A stretch of DNA of 64,000 nt from Rhodobacter sp. (GCA_016704435.1 JADJAB010000010.1:77389-141388); one strand, 5' to 3'; numbered from the stretch's first letter, positions 50,543-59,930 are shown. Translations and numbers: made by a program. The notes: generated by a model from the sequence alone, not told the origin.

Positions 50543-51489
50543 AGAACGCTCAGGCTTTCGCCGATGAAGGGGAAGGCCGCGCACATCGGCCGCACCACTT
50601 CGGCCTGAATAAGCCCTTTCAGGCGCTGGGAAATCTGCCCCGGCACCTCGCGCAGAACGCCGGCGCGGGCCGACAGCGACAAGGTCCTGTCCAGAGGCGC
50701 GAAGGGCAGGGGCTGCACCTCGACCTCAGGACGGAATCGGCGGGCCTGGTGCAGCGCCAGCGGCGTCAGGATCGCCCACCCAGCCCCGGACGCGACCATG
50801 GCTAGGATGGCGTGATAGCTGTCCAGTTCGAACCGGGAGGCGGGTTTCACGCCCAGCCGGGCCAGATGGGCGGCGATCTGGCGACCCATCAGGTGCCGCG
50901 CGGTATACTGGATCAGCGGCTGATCCTCGGGGCTCTTGCCGCGCGGGCAGACGGCCAGAAAGGGTTCGCGCAGGATCGGGTGGACCTCGCGCCAGTCGCT
51001 ATCCAGGCCGGTATGATCGGCGGTATCGGCGGCCACCACGATGTCCAGCGCACGCGATTCCAGAAGGTCCAGCAGCCGGTGCGAGGGCCCGGTTTCCAAG
51101 AGGAACCGGCAGCCTTTCAGATCGGCGGCCAGCGCCGACAGCAGCTGCGGCGTCACGTCGGCTTCAAAATCCTCAATCATTCCAAGGCGGAGCGTGGTCA
51201 GCCCGGCCAGATCGGCCAGCGCCAGTTCGGCCTTTGCCTCATCCGCGGCATTCAGGATGGTCTGGGCATGGCGGCGGAACATCGCTCCGGCCGGGGTGAT
51301 CGTCATCGGCCTCGCGCTGCGGTCCATCAACGCAGTGCCAAGAGCTCCCTCAAGCCCGCTCAACTGCTGGCTGACCGCCGAAGGGCTGACGCCCAGTCGC
51401 CGCGCCGCAGCGGAAATCGCGCCCTCCTCGGCGGCGGCGAGAAAGACCTCGATCCCCCAGAGCGTGACGCGGCCCTCGGCTTCGGCCAT
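50539..51489 (-). CDS. LysR-family transcriptional regulator
   Basis: A 316-residue regulator with an N-terminal winged helix-turn-helix (FLAAAEEGAISAAARRLGVS, SPSAVSQQLSGLEGALG) and a type-2 periplasmic-binding-like effector domain from about residue 95. It starts three bases after the phaR stop, so it is probably transcribed with phaR. It ends convergently against the aminotransferase gene. Targets are unknown; the link to PHA metabolism or to the aminotransferase is only positional. Confidence 0.9.
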   Translation of the reverse strand: MAEAEGRVTLWGIEVFLAAAEEGAISAAARRLGVSPSAVSQQLSGLEGALGTALMDRSARPMTITPAGAMFRRHAQTILNAADEAKAELALADLAGLTTLRLGMIEDFEADVTPQLLSALAADLKGCRFLLETGPSHRLLDLLESRALDIVVAADTADHTGLDSDWREVHPILREPFLAVCPRGKSPEDQPLIQYTARHLMGRQIAAHLARLGVKPASRFELDSYHAILAMVASGAGWAILTPLALHQARRFRPEVEVQPLPFAPLDRTLSLSARAGVLREVPGQISQRLKGLIQAEVVRPMCAAFPFIGESLSVL

Positions 51490-51492
51490 GGC

Positions 51493-52062
51493 TTAGAGCT
51501 TGGAGAGTTTCGACTGCAACTCGGCCAGCTGCTTCTTGATCTCGGCAATGTCGTCGGCGTTGTCGCCGGGCTTGTCGGCCGCCCTGGTCTCTTCCGGCGC
51601 GGGGCCGGACCCGGACCAGCCGGGCATCCCGCCCATCATGGATTTGAGGAACGCTTCCTGCTGCTTGCGCAGCGCATCGAACCCCGGCACGGCGGCCATC
51701 GGGTTGGGGAAATGCGTCAGGTTTTCCATCAACTTGGACTGGTTGTTGCGCAGCATCTCGAAGCTGGAGGCCAGGAACTGCGGCATCACCGCCTGCATGC
51801 CGGTGGCATAGCTGCGGACAAGGTCGGTCAGCACATCGACGGGCAGCACGTTCTCGCCCTTCGATTCATGCTCGGCCACGATCTGCAGAAGGTATTGCCG
51901 CGTCAGGTCATCGCCGGTCTTGAGGTCGATGATCTGCACTTCGCGGCCGGTGCGGATGAAGCCTGCGATGTCTTCCAGCGTGACGTAATCCGAGGTTTCG
52001 GTGTTGTAGAGTCGCCGGCTGGCGTAGCGCTTGATCAGAAGCGGCTTGTCGGTGGCGGCCAT
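51493..52062 (-). CDS. phaR: Polyhydroxyalkanoate synthesis repressor PhaR
   Basis: A 189-residue PhaR. The DNA/polymer-binding domain is at the N-terminus (LIKRYASRRLYNTETSDYVT, LEDIAGFIRTGREVQIIDLK), followed by the PHB accumulation-regulatory region (LLQIVAEHESKGENVLP) and a C-terminal amphipathic coiled coil (DDIAEIKKQLAELQSKLS). PhaR represses phasin and PHA genes and leaves DNA when it binds nascent PHA granules. Three sites of its known operator type lie in this block. Its own upstream region has split half sites (CTGC at 52077, GCAG at 52091), a weak hint of autoregulation. Confidence 0.95.
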   Translation of the reverse strand: MAATDKPLLIKRYASRRLYNTETSDYVTLEDIAGFIRTGREVQIIDLKTGDDLTRQYLLQIVAEHESKGENVLPVDVLTDLVRSYATGMQAVMPQFLASSFEMLRNNQSKLMENLTHFPNPMAAVPGFDALRKQQEAFLKSMMGGMPGWSGSGPAPEETRAADKPGDNADDIAEIKKQLAELQSKLSKL

Positions 52063-52127
52063 TCTGCGACCCTTCCCTGCGTTTGCACTTGCAGAGAAGA
52101 CTAGGGCAGGGGCAGGGCCAAAAGCAA

Positions 52128-52151
52128 GGGCGGGCTCGGATGAGCCCGCCC
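52128..52151 (-). terminator. Terminator of the phasin gene
   Basis: A perfect 10-base stem (GGGCGGGCTC at 52128-52137, GAGCCCGCCC at 52142-52151) with a 4-base loop. On the minus strand it is followed by TTGCTTTTGG. It lies 51 bases past the phasin stop and before phaR, so phaR needs its own promoter or readthrough. Confidence 0.75.
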
Positions 52152-52202
52152 GCGCCTTTGACCGTGGCAAGAGTGGATGCCAGGCCATTGATCTTGCAGC
52201 GA

Positions 52203-52652
52203 TTACTTCGCGGCAGCAGCGGCCTTCTTGGCCACCGAGGTCACGTCGGCGGTGGCTTTCTTGACGGCGTTGGTCGCATCTTCCGAGGCTTCCTTGCCGG
52301 CAGCCAGCATCAGCTCGACCGTTTCCATCTGCACTTTCTTGGCGACTTCGGCGAAGGCGGCCATGTTCTCGGCAGCCATTTCGGCCGCGGCCGAGGCGTA
52401 GTCCGAGAACGACTTGGTGTAGTCGGTCGGCTCGGTCTTGGCCTTGGCGACGTCGCCCATCTTGGCGATCGCGTCCTTGGCCCACTTCGAGGTGATCTCG
52501 GTCGACTTCTCGGCAGCTTCCAGCGCGACCTTGGCGAATTTCTCGCCGAAAGCGGCCTGGGTCTTGAACGCGTTCTGGAACGCGGCGGTGTCGACCGGCA
52601 TCGAAGCCATCATGTCCTGCATCACTTTGGTGAAGTCCTGGGTCTTGTTCAT
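52203..52652 (-). CDS. phaP: Phasin (PHA granule-associated protein)
   Basis: A 149-residue helical, Ala/Lys-rich protein of the phasin family (MNKTQDFTKVMQDMMASMPV, then FQNAFKTQAAFGEKFAKVAL). Phasins coat PHA granules. AGGAGAT precedes the ATG at 52652. The promoter directly upstream carries two PhaR-type operators, one in the -35/-10 spacer. A strong terminator follows. The low-complexity tail (VAKKAAAAAK) is usual for the family. Confidence 0.92.
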   Translation of the reverse strand: MNKTQDFTKVMQDMMASMPVDTAAFQNAFKTQAAFGEKFAKVALEAAEKSTEITSKWAKDAIAKMGDVAKAKTEPTDYTKSFSDYASAAAEMAAENMAAFAEVAKKVQMETVELMLAAGKEASEDATNAVKKATADVTSVAKKAAAAAK

Positions 52653-52698
52653 TTCATAATCTCCTGTGGTGCGGGCGGCGGCCCGTTTCATGACCAAG

Positions 52699-52727
52699 GA
52701 TATACATGCTGCAGCGCAGCAATTCAA
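52699..52727 (-). promoter_or_regulatory. phaP: Phasin promoter
   Basis: On the minus strand, TTGAAT (52727-52722) and TATATC (52704-52699) are separated by exactly 17 bases, matching a sigma-70-type promoter. It lies 47 bases upstream of the phasin ATG in an A/T-rich stretch. Confidence 0.65.
52709..52719. promoter_or_regulatory. PhaR operator, site 1
   Basis: CTGC-AGC-GCAG, an exact CTGC-N3-GCAG match to the operator described for PhaR in Paracoccus and Rhodobacter. It lies inside the 17-base spacer of the phasin promoter, so bound PhaR would block RNA polymerase. Confidence 0.8.
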
Positions 52728-52735
52728 GTATTTTT

Positions 52736-52746
52736 CTGCAATGCAG
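52736..52746. promoter_or_regulatory. PhaR operator, site 2
   Basis: CTGC-AAT-GCAG, a second exact match, starting 27 bases from site 1 and just upstream of the phasin -35 box. Two sites suggest cooperative binding. Confidence 0.8.
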
Positions 52747-52953
52747 CAATGATCCAGGCGCATGGCGGCGGAAATCTGCTCGCCTTCGGGGCGAGTGACG
52801 CAGGGGAAGCCGGAAGGTGTTGAGAACGCGGTGTTAACCGTCGGAACCGGGCGGATTCCAGTGGTCTGCAAAGCGTCTGGCAACGGTATGGCAAGCGTAT
52901 GGCACCCCTGCCGCCCGGAGAGGCGTTAACCCTTTTCCTGCCGCAGCCGCGAA

Positions 52954-54774
52954 TCAGCCGGCTTGAGGCACGGGGGCGGGCGCCGGGTCGGGTGTGGCGA
53001 CGACATAGGTGCCGGGGGCGGGGGCCAGCACCTCGGCGCCTTCACCCGGCACGCGGGCCGTCACCATCGGCCCGGACCTTTCGGCCAGCCAGGCACCCCA
53101 GCGCGGCCACCAGCTGCCGGTGTTGAAGGTCGCGCCCTTCAGCCAGTCTTCCGGCGCGCCGGAAACGGGGGCGTCGCTGGTGTAATGGCCATACTTGCCC
53201 TTGGACGGCGGGTTGATGATGCCGGCGATATGGCCCGACTGCGACAGGATGAAGGTCTTGTCCGATGCCCCCATCTGCCTGATCGAGTTGAAGCTGCCCT
53301 TCCAGTGCGCGATGTGGTCGGTCTCGCAGGCGATGGCGCAGAGCGGCACCTGCACGCCCCGCAAGCTGACCGGCTTGCCGAAGACCGGGAAATTGCCGGT
53401 GGCGAAACCGTTCTGCTGGCACAGCCCGCGCAGATATTCGACGGCCATCCTTGCCGGCAGGTTGGTGCCGTCGCCGTTCCAGAATAGCAGGTCGAAGGCG
53501 GGCGGTGCCTCGCCCATCATGTAGCTCTTGATCGCGGGCGTGTAGATCAGGTCGTTCGAGCGCAGGAAGCTGAACGTCCGCGACATGAAGAATTTCGACA
53601 GGATGCCGTCCTGCACGGTCTGCCGTTCGATCCCGTCGATGAAATCGTCCGACAGGAAGACGCCGACCTCACCGGGGTCGGAAAAATCGGCCAGCGTGGT
53701 GAAGAAGGTGGCAGAGTTCACCGAGGTGTCGCCCGCGCGCTGCAGATGCGCCAGGGTCAGTCCCAGCGTGGTGCCGGCGATGCAATAGCCGACGGCATTG
53801 ATCTGCGGCTCGCCGGTTATGCGGCGCACCTCGGCCATGGCGCGCAGGAATCCGTCGCGGATGTAGTCGTCCATCCCCACGCCGGCATAGCTGGAATCGG
53901 GGTTGACCCAGCTGACGACGAAGAGCGTGAAGCCCTGATCCACGATCCATTTGATCAAGGAATTCTGCGGCTTGAGGTCCATGATGTAGAATTTGTTGAT
54001 CCAGGGCGGAAAGATCAGCAGTGGCGTCTTGTGGGCCTTTTCGGTGGTCGGCGCATACTGGATCAACTCCAGCATGCGGTTGCGGTAGACCACGGTGCCG
54101 GGGGTGGTGGCGATGTTCTGGCCGACCCGAAACGCCTCTTTGTCGGCCAGCGAGACCAGCAGGTCGCCCTGATTGGATTCGATGTCGCGGACCAGATTCT
54201 CCAGCCCCTGCACCAGGCTTTCGCCATCGGTGGCGACGGCCTTTTCCAGCGCATCCGGGTTGGTGCCAAGGAAATTGGTCGGGCTGAACATGTCGACGAT
54301 CTGGCGGGTGAAGTATTCCACCCGGCGGCGGTCTTCGGGGGGCAGCGTCTCCATGTCGCCAAGGGCGGTGGCGATGGCTTCGGAGTTCAGCATGTATTGC
54401 TGCTTGAGGTAGTTGAAGAACGGGTGCGTTTCCCAGAGCGGGTTGGAAAAGCGGCGGTCCTTGGGGCCGGGGTCGGGCGGGGCCTTGAAGTCGCCCTTTG
54501 CCAGGGTCTGCTGCGCCTCGACATAGTGTTTCAGGGTCTTGCCCCAGTAGCTGACCTGATGCTCCAGCACGCGGGCGGGGTTTTGCATCATCTCGGCGAA
54601 ATAGGCGGAGGCGGCCTTCACATAGACATCGGACGAGGGGCCGTGCAGCGAGGGATCGGCCTGCTTACCCTGCGTTAACGCAGTTGCGAGACGCTTCGAC
54701 AACTCTTCGACGCGGGCGAGATTCGCGGTCAGTCGTTCTTGTCGCGCCTCGATGTCGTCGGATTCGGTTGCCAT
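52954..54774 (-). CDS. phaC: Class I polyhydroxyalkanoate synthase PhaC
   Basis: A 606-residue PHA polymerase. The lipase-like box GYCIAG places the catalytic nucleophile at Cys331; the Asp lies in CETDHIAHWKGSF and the His in QSGHIAGIINPP. The N-terminal PhaC domain includes NPLWETHPFFNYLKQQY near residue 111 and VNPDSSYAGVGMDDYI near 290. It polymerises hydroxyacyl-CoA (mainly 3-hydroxybutyryl-CoA) on the granule. It is divergent from phaZ, with a PhaR-type operator between them. Confidence 0.96.
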   Translation of the reverse strand: MATESDDIEARQERLTANLARVEELSKRLATALTQGKQADPSLHGPSSDVYVKAASAYFAEMMQNPARVLEHQVSYWGKTLKHYVEAQQTLAKGDFKAPPDPGPKDRRFSNPLWETHPFFNYLKQQYMLNSEAIATALGDMETLPPEDRRRVEYFTRQIVDMFSPTNFLGTNPDALEKAVATDGESLVQGLENLVRDIESNQGDLLVSLADKEAFRVGQNIATTPGTVVYRNRMLELIQYAPTTEKAHKTPLLIFPPWINKFYIMDLKPQNSLIKWIVDQGFTLFVVSWVNPDSSYAGVGMDDYIRDGFLRAMAEVRRITGEPQINAVGYCIAGTTLGLTLAHLQRAGDTSVNSATFFTTLADFSDPGEVGVFLSDDFIDGIERQTVQDGILSKFFMSRTFSFLRSNDLIYTPAIKSYMMGEAPPAFDLLFWNGDGTNLPARMAVEYLRGLCQQNGFATGNFPVFGKPVSLRGVQVPLCAIACETDHIAHWKGSFNSIRQMGASDKTFILSQSGHIAGIINPPSKGKYGHYTSDAPVSGAPEDWLKGATFNTGSWWPRWGAWLAERSGPMVTARVPGEGAEVLAPAPGTYVVATPDPAPAPVPQAG

Positions 54775-54798
54775 GTTAATCGTTCCCCCGTATCGTCG

Positions 54799-54809
54799 CT
54801 GCTACGCAG
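54799..54809. promoter_or_regulatory. PhaR operator, site 3 (phaC/phaZ divergent region)
   Basis: CTGC-TAC-GCAG, an exact CTGC-N3-GCAG match in the 107-base gap between divergent phaC and phaZ. One site here could let PhaR act on both genes. No clear -35/-10 pair was found. Confidence 0.7.
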
Positions 54810-54881
54810 CATTGCGTCGCCGGCTTCTGGGGGGGCTGCGGCATCGGTGCCGGAAAGCCGCCCCAAGGGCCAGGAGACATG

Positions 54882-56161
54882 ATGAAGTATATGGCTACCT
54901 ACGACCTGATGGAAAGTGCGCGCAACACGCAAGAGTGGTTGGGCGCCAGCGCAAGGGCCTTTGCCAGCTATCCGGCCTTCGCGCTGTCGATGAACCCGTT
55001 CCTGCCGGTGATGGCCGCCTGGGGCGAAGTGACGGAACGCAGCTACAACCGCATGGTGGCCAAGCCCGATTGGGGCATCCGCAGCATCGTCGGGCCGAAC
55101 GGGCAGGACCATCTGGTCGATGTGAAGACGGTTGTCGACAAACCCTTCGGCGATCTGATCCAGTTCTTCGTGCGCCGCCGCAAGCCGATGGCGCGCAAGG
55201 TGCTGCTGGTGGCGCCGATGTCGGGGCACTATGCCACGCTGCTGCGCTCGATGGTCTCCAGCCTGTTGCCCGATGCCGATGTCTTCGTGACCGACTGGCA
55301 CAATGCGCGCGACATTCCGGTCAGCGCCGGCAAGTTCGATGTCGAGGATTACACGCTCTATCTGGTCGATTTCATGCGCGCGTTGGGGCCGGACGTCCAT
55401 GTCATCGCGATCTGCCAGCCGGCGCCGCTGGCGTTGGCGGCGACGGCCTATCTGGCGGGTGAACACCCCGACGAGCAGCCGCGCAGCCTGACTCTGATCG
55501 GTGGGCCGGTCGACCCGGACGCGGCTGCGACCGAGGTTACCGACTTTGGCCGTCGGGTGACGATGGGCCAGCTGGAGCATCTGGCGATCCAGCGCGTCGG
55601 CTTTCAGCACAAGGGGGCCGGACGACTGGTCTATCCGGGGCTGTTGCAGTTGGCGGGCTTCGTGTCGATGAACGCCGAGCGGCATTCCAAGGCCTTCTCC
55701 GACCAGATCATGCGGCCGCGCGGGCGAGGCGGGCCGATCACGATGCGCACAACCGCTTCTATGACGAATATCTGGCGGTCATGGACATGACGGCAGAGTT
55801 CTACCTCTCGACGGTCGAGCGCCTGTTCAAGAACCGGGAAGTCGCGAAGAACGAATTCGTGGTGGCCGGCAAGCATGTCGATATCGGCGCGATCACGCAA
55901 GTGGCGGTGAAGACCGTGGAAGGCAGCGAAGACGACATCAGCGCGCCGGGGCAGTGCATCGCGGCGCTGAGGCTGCTGACCGGCCTGCCCGAGGAAAAGA
56001 AGGCCAGCCACCTGGAACCGGGGGCGGGGCATTACGGCATCTTCGCCGGGAAAAGCTGGCGATTGAACATCCGTCCCCTGGTGCTGAACTTCATCGACGC
56101 GAATTCCGGCGCGCCAGTGGCTGCGAAGAAGGCACCGGTGCAACTGGCGGTGGCGAAGTAA
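54882..56161 (+). CDS. phaZ: Intracellular polyhydroxyalkanoate depolymerase PhaZ (frameshifted)
   Basis: PhaZ mobilises stored PHA. The first part has the family N-terminus (YDLMESARNTQEWLGASARA), VTDWHNARDIP, and the nucleophile region AICQPAPLALA with Cys at about residue 178. The frame is lost near 55712-55724 after FSDQIM; the next frame continues HDAHNRFYDEYLAVMDMTAE and ends at 56161. One added base gives 426 residues, normal for the family. The ATG at 54882 is better spaced from AGGAG than the one at 54879. It is divergent from phaC with a PhaR-type site between. Confidence 0.92.
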
Positions 56162-56223
56162 GCCGGGCGCGGAGCAGATTTCTTCGAAGGAACTTGCGAA
56201 ATCCTGCAGCAAGGGTCTTGGCG

Positions 56224-56931
56224 CTAGCGCAGCAGCATCGGTCCCGCCAGAAAGTCGCGCAAGGCCGCTGACACCGCTTCGGGCTGTTCCAGCTGCGGCA
56301 GGTGGCCCGCGCCGGCGATGACTTGCAGCCGGCCAAACGGCATCAGACCGGCCATGAATTCCTGCCGGCGCACCGGGACCAGACTGTCGGCTTCTCCGGC
56401 CAGAATCAGTGCAGGCGTCCTGACCTTGCGCAGGGTCTTTTGCTGATCGGGACGGCGCTGCAGGGCGCGGGTCTGGCGGACATAGGTCTCCGGACCCAGC
56501 CCGGCGGCCATGTCCTGCACCAGCGCCAGCACTTCGCCTTGCCATTCCGTGTCGGCCAGGGCGGTGGCCGGGAACTCGCCCGCCACTGCCTCGGCCAGTC
56601 GACCGGCACGGGCGGCGACCAGCCGGGCCTCGCGGCTGGCGGCGACGGCGGGGGGTTCGGCCAGCGGATCGGTCGCGATCAGGGCGATCCGGGTCACCGC
56701 CTCGGGCAGGCGGCGCAGGATGTCGATCGCCACGTCACCGCCAAGCCCATGGCCCAGCAGCGCGAACCGCCGCGGCAGGTCGCGGATGGCGGCGAGGCTC
56801 ATCTGCTCGACGGTCTCGCCCTGCGGCAGGATCACCGTCACCTGGCGGTCGGCCCCCAGATGCACGATCTGCGGCAGAAACCCGCGCGCGTCGGACAGGA
56901 AACCGGGAAGAATGACCAGCGGGTCCATCAT
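56224..56931 (-). CDS. Alpha/beta-hydrolase-fold protein lacking the nucleophile Ser
   Basis: A 235-residue alpha/beta-hydrolase: VILPGFLSDARGFLPQIVHL at the start, nucleophile elbow region FALLGHGLGGDVAID, an acid in AGEADSLVPVRR and His in GAGHLPQLEQPEAV. The usual GHSLGG reads GHGLGG, so position 62 is Gly (codon GGG) instead of Ser. It may be non-catalytic or use another residue. It ends convergently to phaZ with a 62-base gap; a link with PHA breakdown is possible but only positional. Confidence 0.8.
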   Translation of the reverse strand: MMDPLVILPGFLSDARGFLPQIVHLGADRQVTVILPQGETVEQMSLAAIRDLPRRFALLGHGLGGDVAIDILRRLPEAVTRIALIATDPLAEPPAVAASREARLVAARAGRLAEAVAGEFPATALADTEWQGEVLALVQDMAAGLGPETYVRQTRALQRRPDQQKTLRKVRTPALILAGEADSLVPVRRQEFMAGLMPFGRLQVIAGAGHLPQLEQPEAVSAALRDFLAGPMLLR

Positions 56932-57056
56932 GCCTCCTGTTCAGGCCACATGTTGGAAAAGGACAAAAGGCCGGGGCCGGAGATCGTGCCATTCCCTGAT
57001 GCTGCCCGTGGGCATGATGAGAAAACTGCAAGGGCGCGAAGATTACTGCGCATCCG

Positions 57057-57803
57057 TCAGGCCCTTTCCAGCGCGTCTTCGATGGTCCGTGCGATCAGAT
57101 CCAGGCAATCGGGCGTGGAAAAGCGGTGGTCGGCGTCCTTGACCAGGGTCAGGCGGATGTCGGGGCCGGTGGCGTGATCCAGAAGCCGCAAGGCGACCTG
57201 CGGCAGCACATCCGCATCCGCCGTGCCCTGCAGGAATCGGGTGGGGAAGGGCAGCGACAGCGGGGCGGCAAGGACGCGGTTCCTTGTGCCGTCTTCGAAC
57301 AGTTTCGCGGTGAAGACGTAAGGAGAGTCGGCGTAGCCTGACGCCATGGTGGTGCGGCCGGTCGCGGCGACTTCGGCGCGCTGGGCGTCGGTCAGCTCTT
57401 CGGCCCAGGTCACCTCGGTAAAATCGGGGGCCGCGGCAATGCCGACCAGACCGGCGACGCGGTCAGGCATCGCACGGGCCAGCAAAAGCGCGATCCAGCC
57501 GCCCATGGAGGACCCGACCAGGATCTGCGGGCCGCTCGTCAGCGCCTCGATCACCGCGCTTGCGTCGGAGGCCCAGTCGCCGATGCAGCCATCCGCGAAA
57601 GCGCCCGGAGACTGGCCATGCCCGGAATAGTCGAAGCGCAGGAAGGCACGGCCCTGCGCCTGCGCCCAACCGTGCAGGAAGCGGGCCTTGGAGCCTTCCA
57701 TGTCGGATCTGAACCCGCCGAGAAAGACGATGCCGGGGCCCTTGCCGGCGCTGCGGTCAAAGGCCAGTCGGCGGCCCTGCGGGGTGGTCAGGAACTCGGT
57801 CAT
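57057..57803 (-). CDS. Alpha/beta hydrolase (ABHD10-like)
   Basis: A 248-residue hydrolase with an intact triad layout: GIVFLGGFRSDMEGSKARFL near residue 23, FDYSGHGQSPG, nucleophile elbow LVGSSMGGWIALLLA, FLQGTADADVLPQ with the acid, and VKDADHRFSTP with the His. It resembles the ABHD10/palmitoyl-hydrolase-like group; the substrate is unknown. The ATG at 57803 is chosen from family length, although the frame stays open far upstream. It is divergent from thrS. Confidence 0.88.
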   Translation of the reverse strand: MTEFLTTPQGRRLAFDRSAGKGPGIVFLGGFRSDMEGSKARFLHGWAQAQGRAFLRFDYSGHGQSPGAFADGCIGDWASDASAVIEALTSGPQILVGSSMGGWIALLLARAMPDRVAGLVGIAAAPDFTEVTWAEELTDAQRAEVAATGRTTMASGYADSPYVFTAKLFEDGTRNRVLAAPLSLPFPTRFLQGTADADVLPQVALRLLDHATGPDIRLTLVKDADHRFSTPDCLDLIARTIEDALERA

Positions 57804-57959
57804 GGGCGTCTCTATAGCAGGCGGCCGCGGGCGAGGCATCCCCGAAGCGATGGCCCTTGCGGGCGGGCCGTTGACTTTGCCGCAATGCGGCGGCAGAAAC
57901 GCGCCGACATAACCCGCAACCGGGCGTTTCGTAGGCGCCAGAACGACGAGGAGGCCCGC

Positions 57960-59930
57960 ATGGCCCAGATTTCCCCCCAGATTTTCCCCCGGATTTCCCT
58001 GACATTCCCAGATGGCAACACGCGCAGCTATGACGCCGGCGTGACGGCGGCCGAAGTGGCGCAATCCATCGCGCCCTCGTTGGCGAAAGCGGCGATTTCG
58101 GCGCAGTTGAACGGCAAGCACTGGGATCTGCAATGGCCGATCCAGGAAAACGACAACATCTCGATCAACACGCTGAAGGACGATGGCCCGGCGCTGGAAC
58201 TGATCCGGCATGATTGCGCGCATATCATGGCCCGCGCGGTGCAGGAGATCTGGCCCGATGTAAAGGTCACGATCGGCCCGGTGCGCGACTGCGGCTGGTT
58301 TTACGACTTCGACCGCGAAGAGCCGTTCACGCCCGAGGATCTTGGCCAGATCGAGGCGAAGATGAAGCAGATCATCAACGCGCGCGATCCGGTGCGGACC
58401 GAAGTCTGGTCCCGCGAAGCGGCGGTGGAATACTACCGCGGCAAGCACGAGGCCTTCAAGCTGGAGCTGCTGGACCGTATTCCGGAGGACCAGGATATCC
58501 GCATGTACTGGCATGGCGACTGGCAGGATCTGTGCCGGGGCCCGCATTTCCAGCATACCGGGCAGGTGCCGGCGGATGCCTTCAAGCTGACGCATGTGGC
58601 GGGGGCCTATTGGCTGGGCGATGCCAGCCGCCCGATGCTGCAGCGCATCTACGGGTTGGCGTTCCGCAACCGCGACGACCTGAAGGCCCATCTGACCATG
58701 CTGGAAGAGGCCGCCAAGCGCGACCACCGCAAGCTGGGCCGTGAGATGGGCCTGTTCCACATGCAGGAAGAGGCGCCGGGGCAGATCTTCTGGCATCCGA
58801 ACGGCTGGACGATCTACACGCAACTGCAAGACTACATGCGCCGCCGCCAGCGCGAGGACGGCTATGTCGAGGTGAACACGCCGCAGGTGGTGAACCGGCG
58901 GCTCTGGGAAGCCTCGGGCCATTGGGAGAATTACCGCGAGCATATGTTCATCGTCGAGGTCGACGAGGAAGGCGCGCGGGAAAAGGTGGTCAACGCGCTG
59001 AAGCCGATGAACTGCCCCTGCCACGTGCAGATCTTCAATGTCGGGCTGAAGTCCTACCGCGATCTGCCGCTGCGGATGGCCGAATTCGGCTCTTGCGCGC
59101 GCTATGAACCCTCGGGCGCGCTGCATGGCATCATGCGGGTGCGCGGCTTTACCCAGGACGACGCGCATATCTTCTGCACGCTGGACCAGGTCGAGGCGGA
59201 ATCGAAGAAGTTCATCGAATTCCTGGCGAAGGTCTATGCCGACCTCGGCTTTGACAAATGGCGGGTCAAGCTGTCGACCCGGCCGGAAAAGCGGGTCGGC
59301 TCGGACGAGATCTGGGATGTGATGGAAGCGGCGCTGGGCAATGCCTGCACGGCGGCAGGCTACCCTTACGAGGTCTTCCCAGGCGAGGGCGCCTTCTACG
59401 CGCCGAAGCTGGAATTCGTGCTGACCGATGCGATCGGGCGCGACTGGCAATGCGGCACCCTGCAACTGGACCCGAACTTGCCGGAGCGGCTGGACGCCAG
59501 CTATATCGGCGAGGATGGGGCGAAACACCGGCCATTCATGCTGCACCGGGCCTGCCTTGGGTCGTTCGAGCGGTTCATCGGCATCCTGATCGAGAACCAC
59601 GCCGGGCGCCTGCCGTTCTGGCTGGCGCCGCGACAGGTGGTGGTGGCTTCGATCGTGTCGGACGCCGATCCGTTCGTGGCCGAGGTGGTGGCGGCGCTGG
59701 CGGCGGCCGGTGTGCGGGCCGAGGCCGACATCCGCAACGAGAAGATCAACTACAAGGTGCGCGAGCATTCGGTGGGCAAGGTTCCGGTGATCCTGGCCAT
59801 CGGCATGAAGGAAGTGGAGGAGCGGAGTGTTTCAGTGCGCCGCCTCGGCGAGGCGCGGGTTGAAACAATGGCGCTGGAGTCGGCACTGGCGGAATTCGGC
59901 CAGCTGGCGCTGCCGCCCGACCTGGCCTGA
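57960..59930 (+). CDS. thrS: Threonyl-tRNA synthetase
   Basis: A 656-residue class II synthetase charging tRNA-Thr. TGS domain at about 1-70 (ISLTFPDGNTRSYDAGVTAA), editing domain with the HxxxH motif in RHDCAHIMARAV, catalytic core with NCPCHVQIFN and REMGLFHMQEEAPG, and a C-terminal anticodon-binding domain (QVVVASIVSDADPFVAEVV). GACGAGGAGG precedes the ATG at 57960. A terminator-like hairpin follows. Confidence 0.97.
   Translation: MAQISPQIFPRISLTFPDGNTRSYDAGVTAAEVAQSIAPSLAKAAISAQLNGKHWDLQWPIQENDNISINTLKDDGPALELIRHDCAHIMARAVQEIWPDVKVTIGPVRDCGWFYDFDREEPFTPEDLGQIEAKMKQIINARDPVRTEVWSREAAVEYYRGKHEAFKLELLDRIPEDQDIRMYWHGDWQDLCRGPHFQHTGQVPADAFKLTHVAGAYWLGDASRPMLQRIYGLAFRNRDDLKAHLTMLEEAAKRDHRKLGREMGLFHMQEEAPGQIFWHPNGWTIYTQLQDYMRRRQREDGYVEVNTPQVVNRRLWEASGHWENYREHMFIVEVDEEGAREKVVNALKPMNCPCHVQIFNVGLKSYRDLPLRMAEFGSCARYEPSGALHGIMRVRGFTQDDAHIFCTLDQVEAESKKFIEFLAKVYADLGFDKWRVKLSTRPEKRVGSDEIWDVMEAALGNACTAAGYPYEVFPGEGAFYAPKLEFVLTDAIGRDWQCGTLQLDPNLPERLDASYIGEDGAKHRPFMLHRACLGSFERFIGILIENHAGRLPFWLAPRQVVVASIVSDADPFVAEVVAALAAAGVRAEADIRNEKINYKVREHSVGKVPVILAIGMKEVEERSVSVRRLGEARVETMALESALAEFGQLALPPDLA

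Larger units (their letters stand above)
52653..52953. other. Intergenic region upstream of the phasin gene
   Basis: 301 bases between the phasin start and the phaC stop, both on the minus strand. The part next to the phasin holds its promoter and two PhaR-type sites (52699-52746). In the remaining ~200 bases I see no gene, and no clear terminator for phaC. Confidence 0.6.

Noticed and set aside
57057..59768. Long upstream extension of the ABHD10-like hydrolase frame, antisense to thrS
   Set aside because: The hydrolase family begins at the ATG at 57803; the extension only mirrors thrS.
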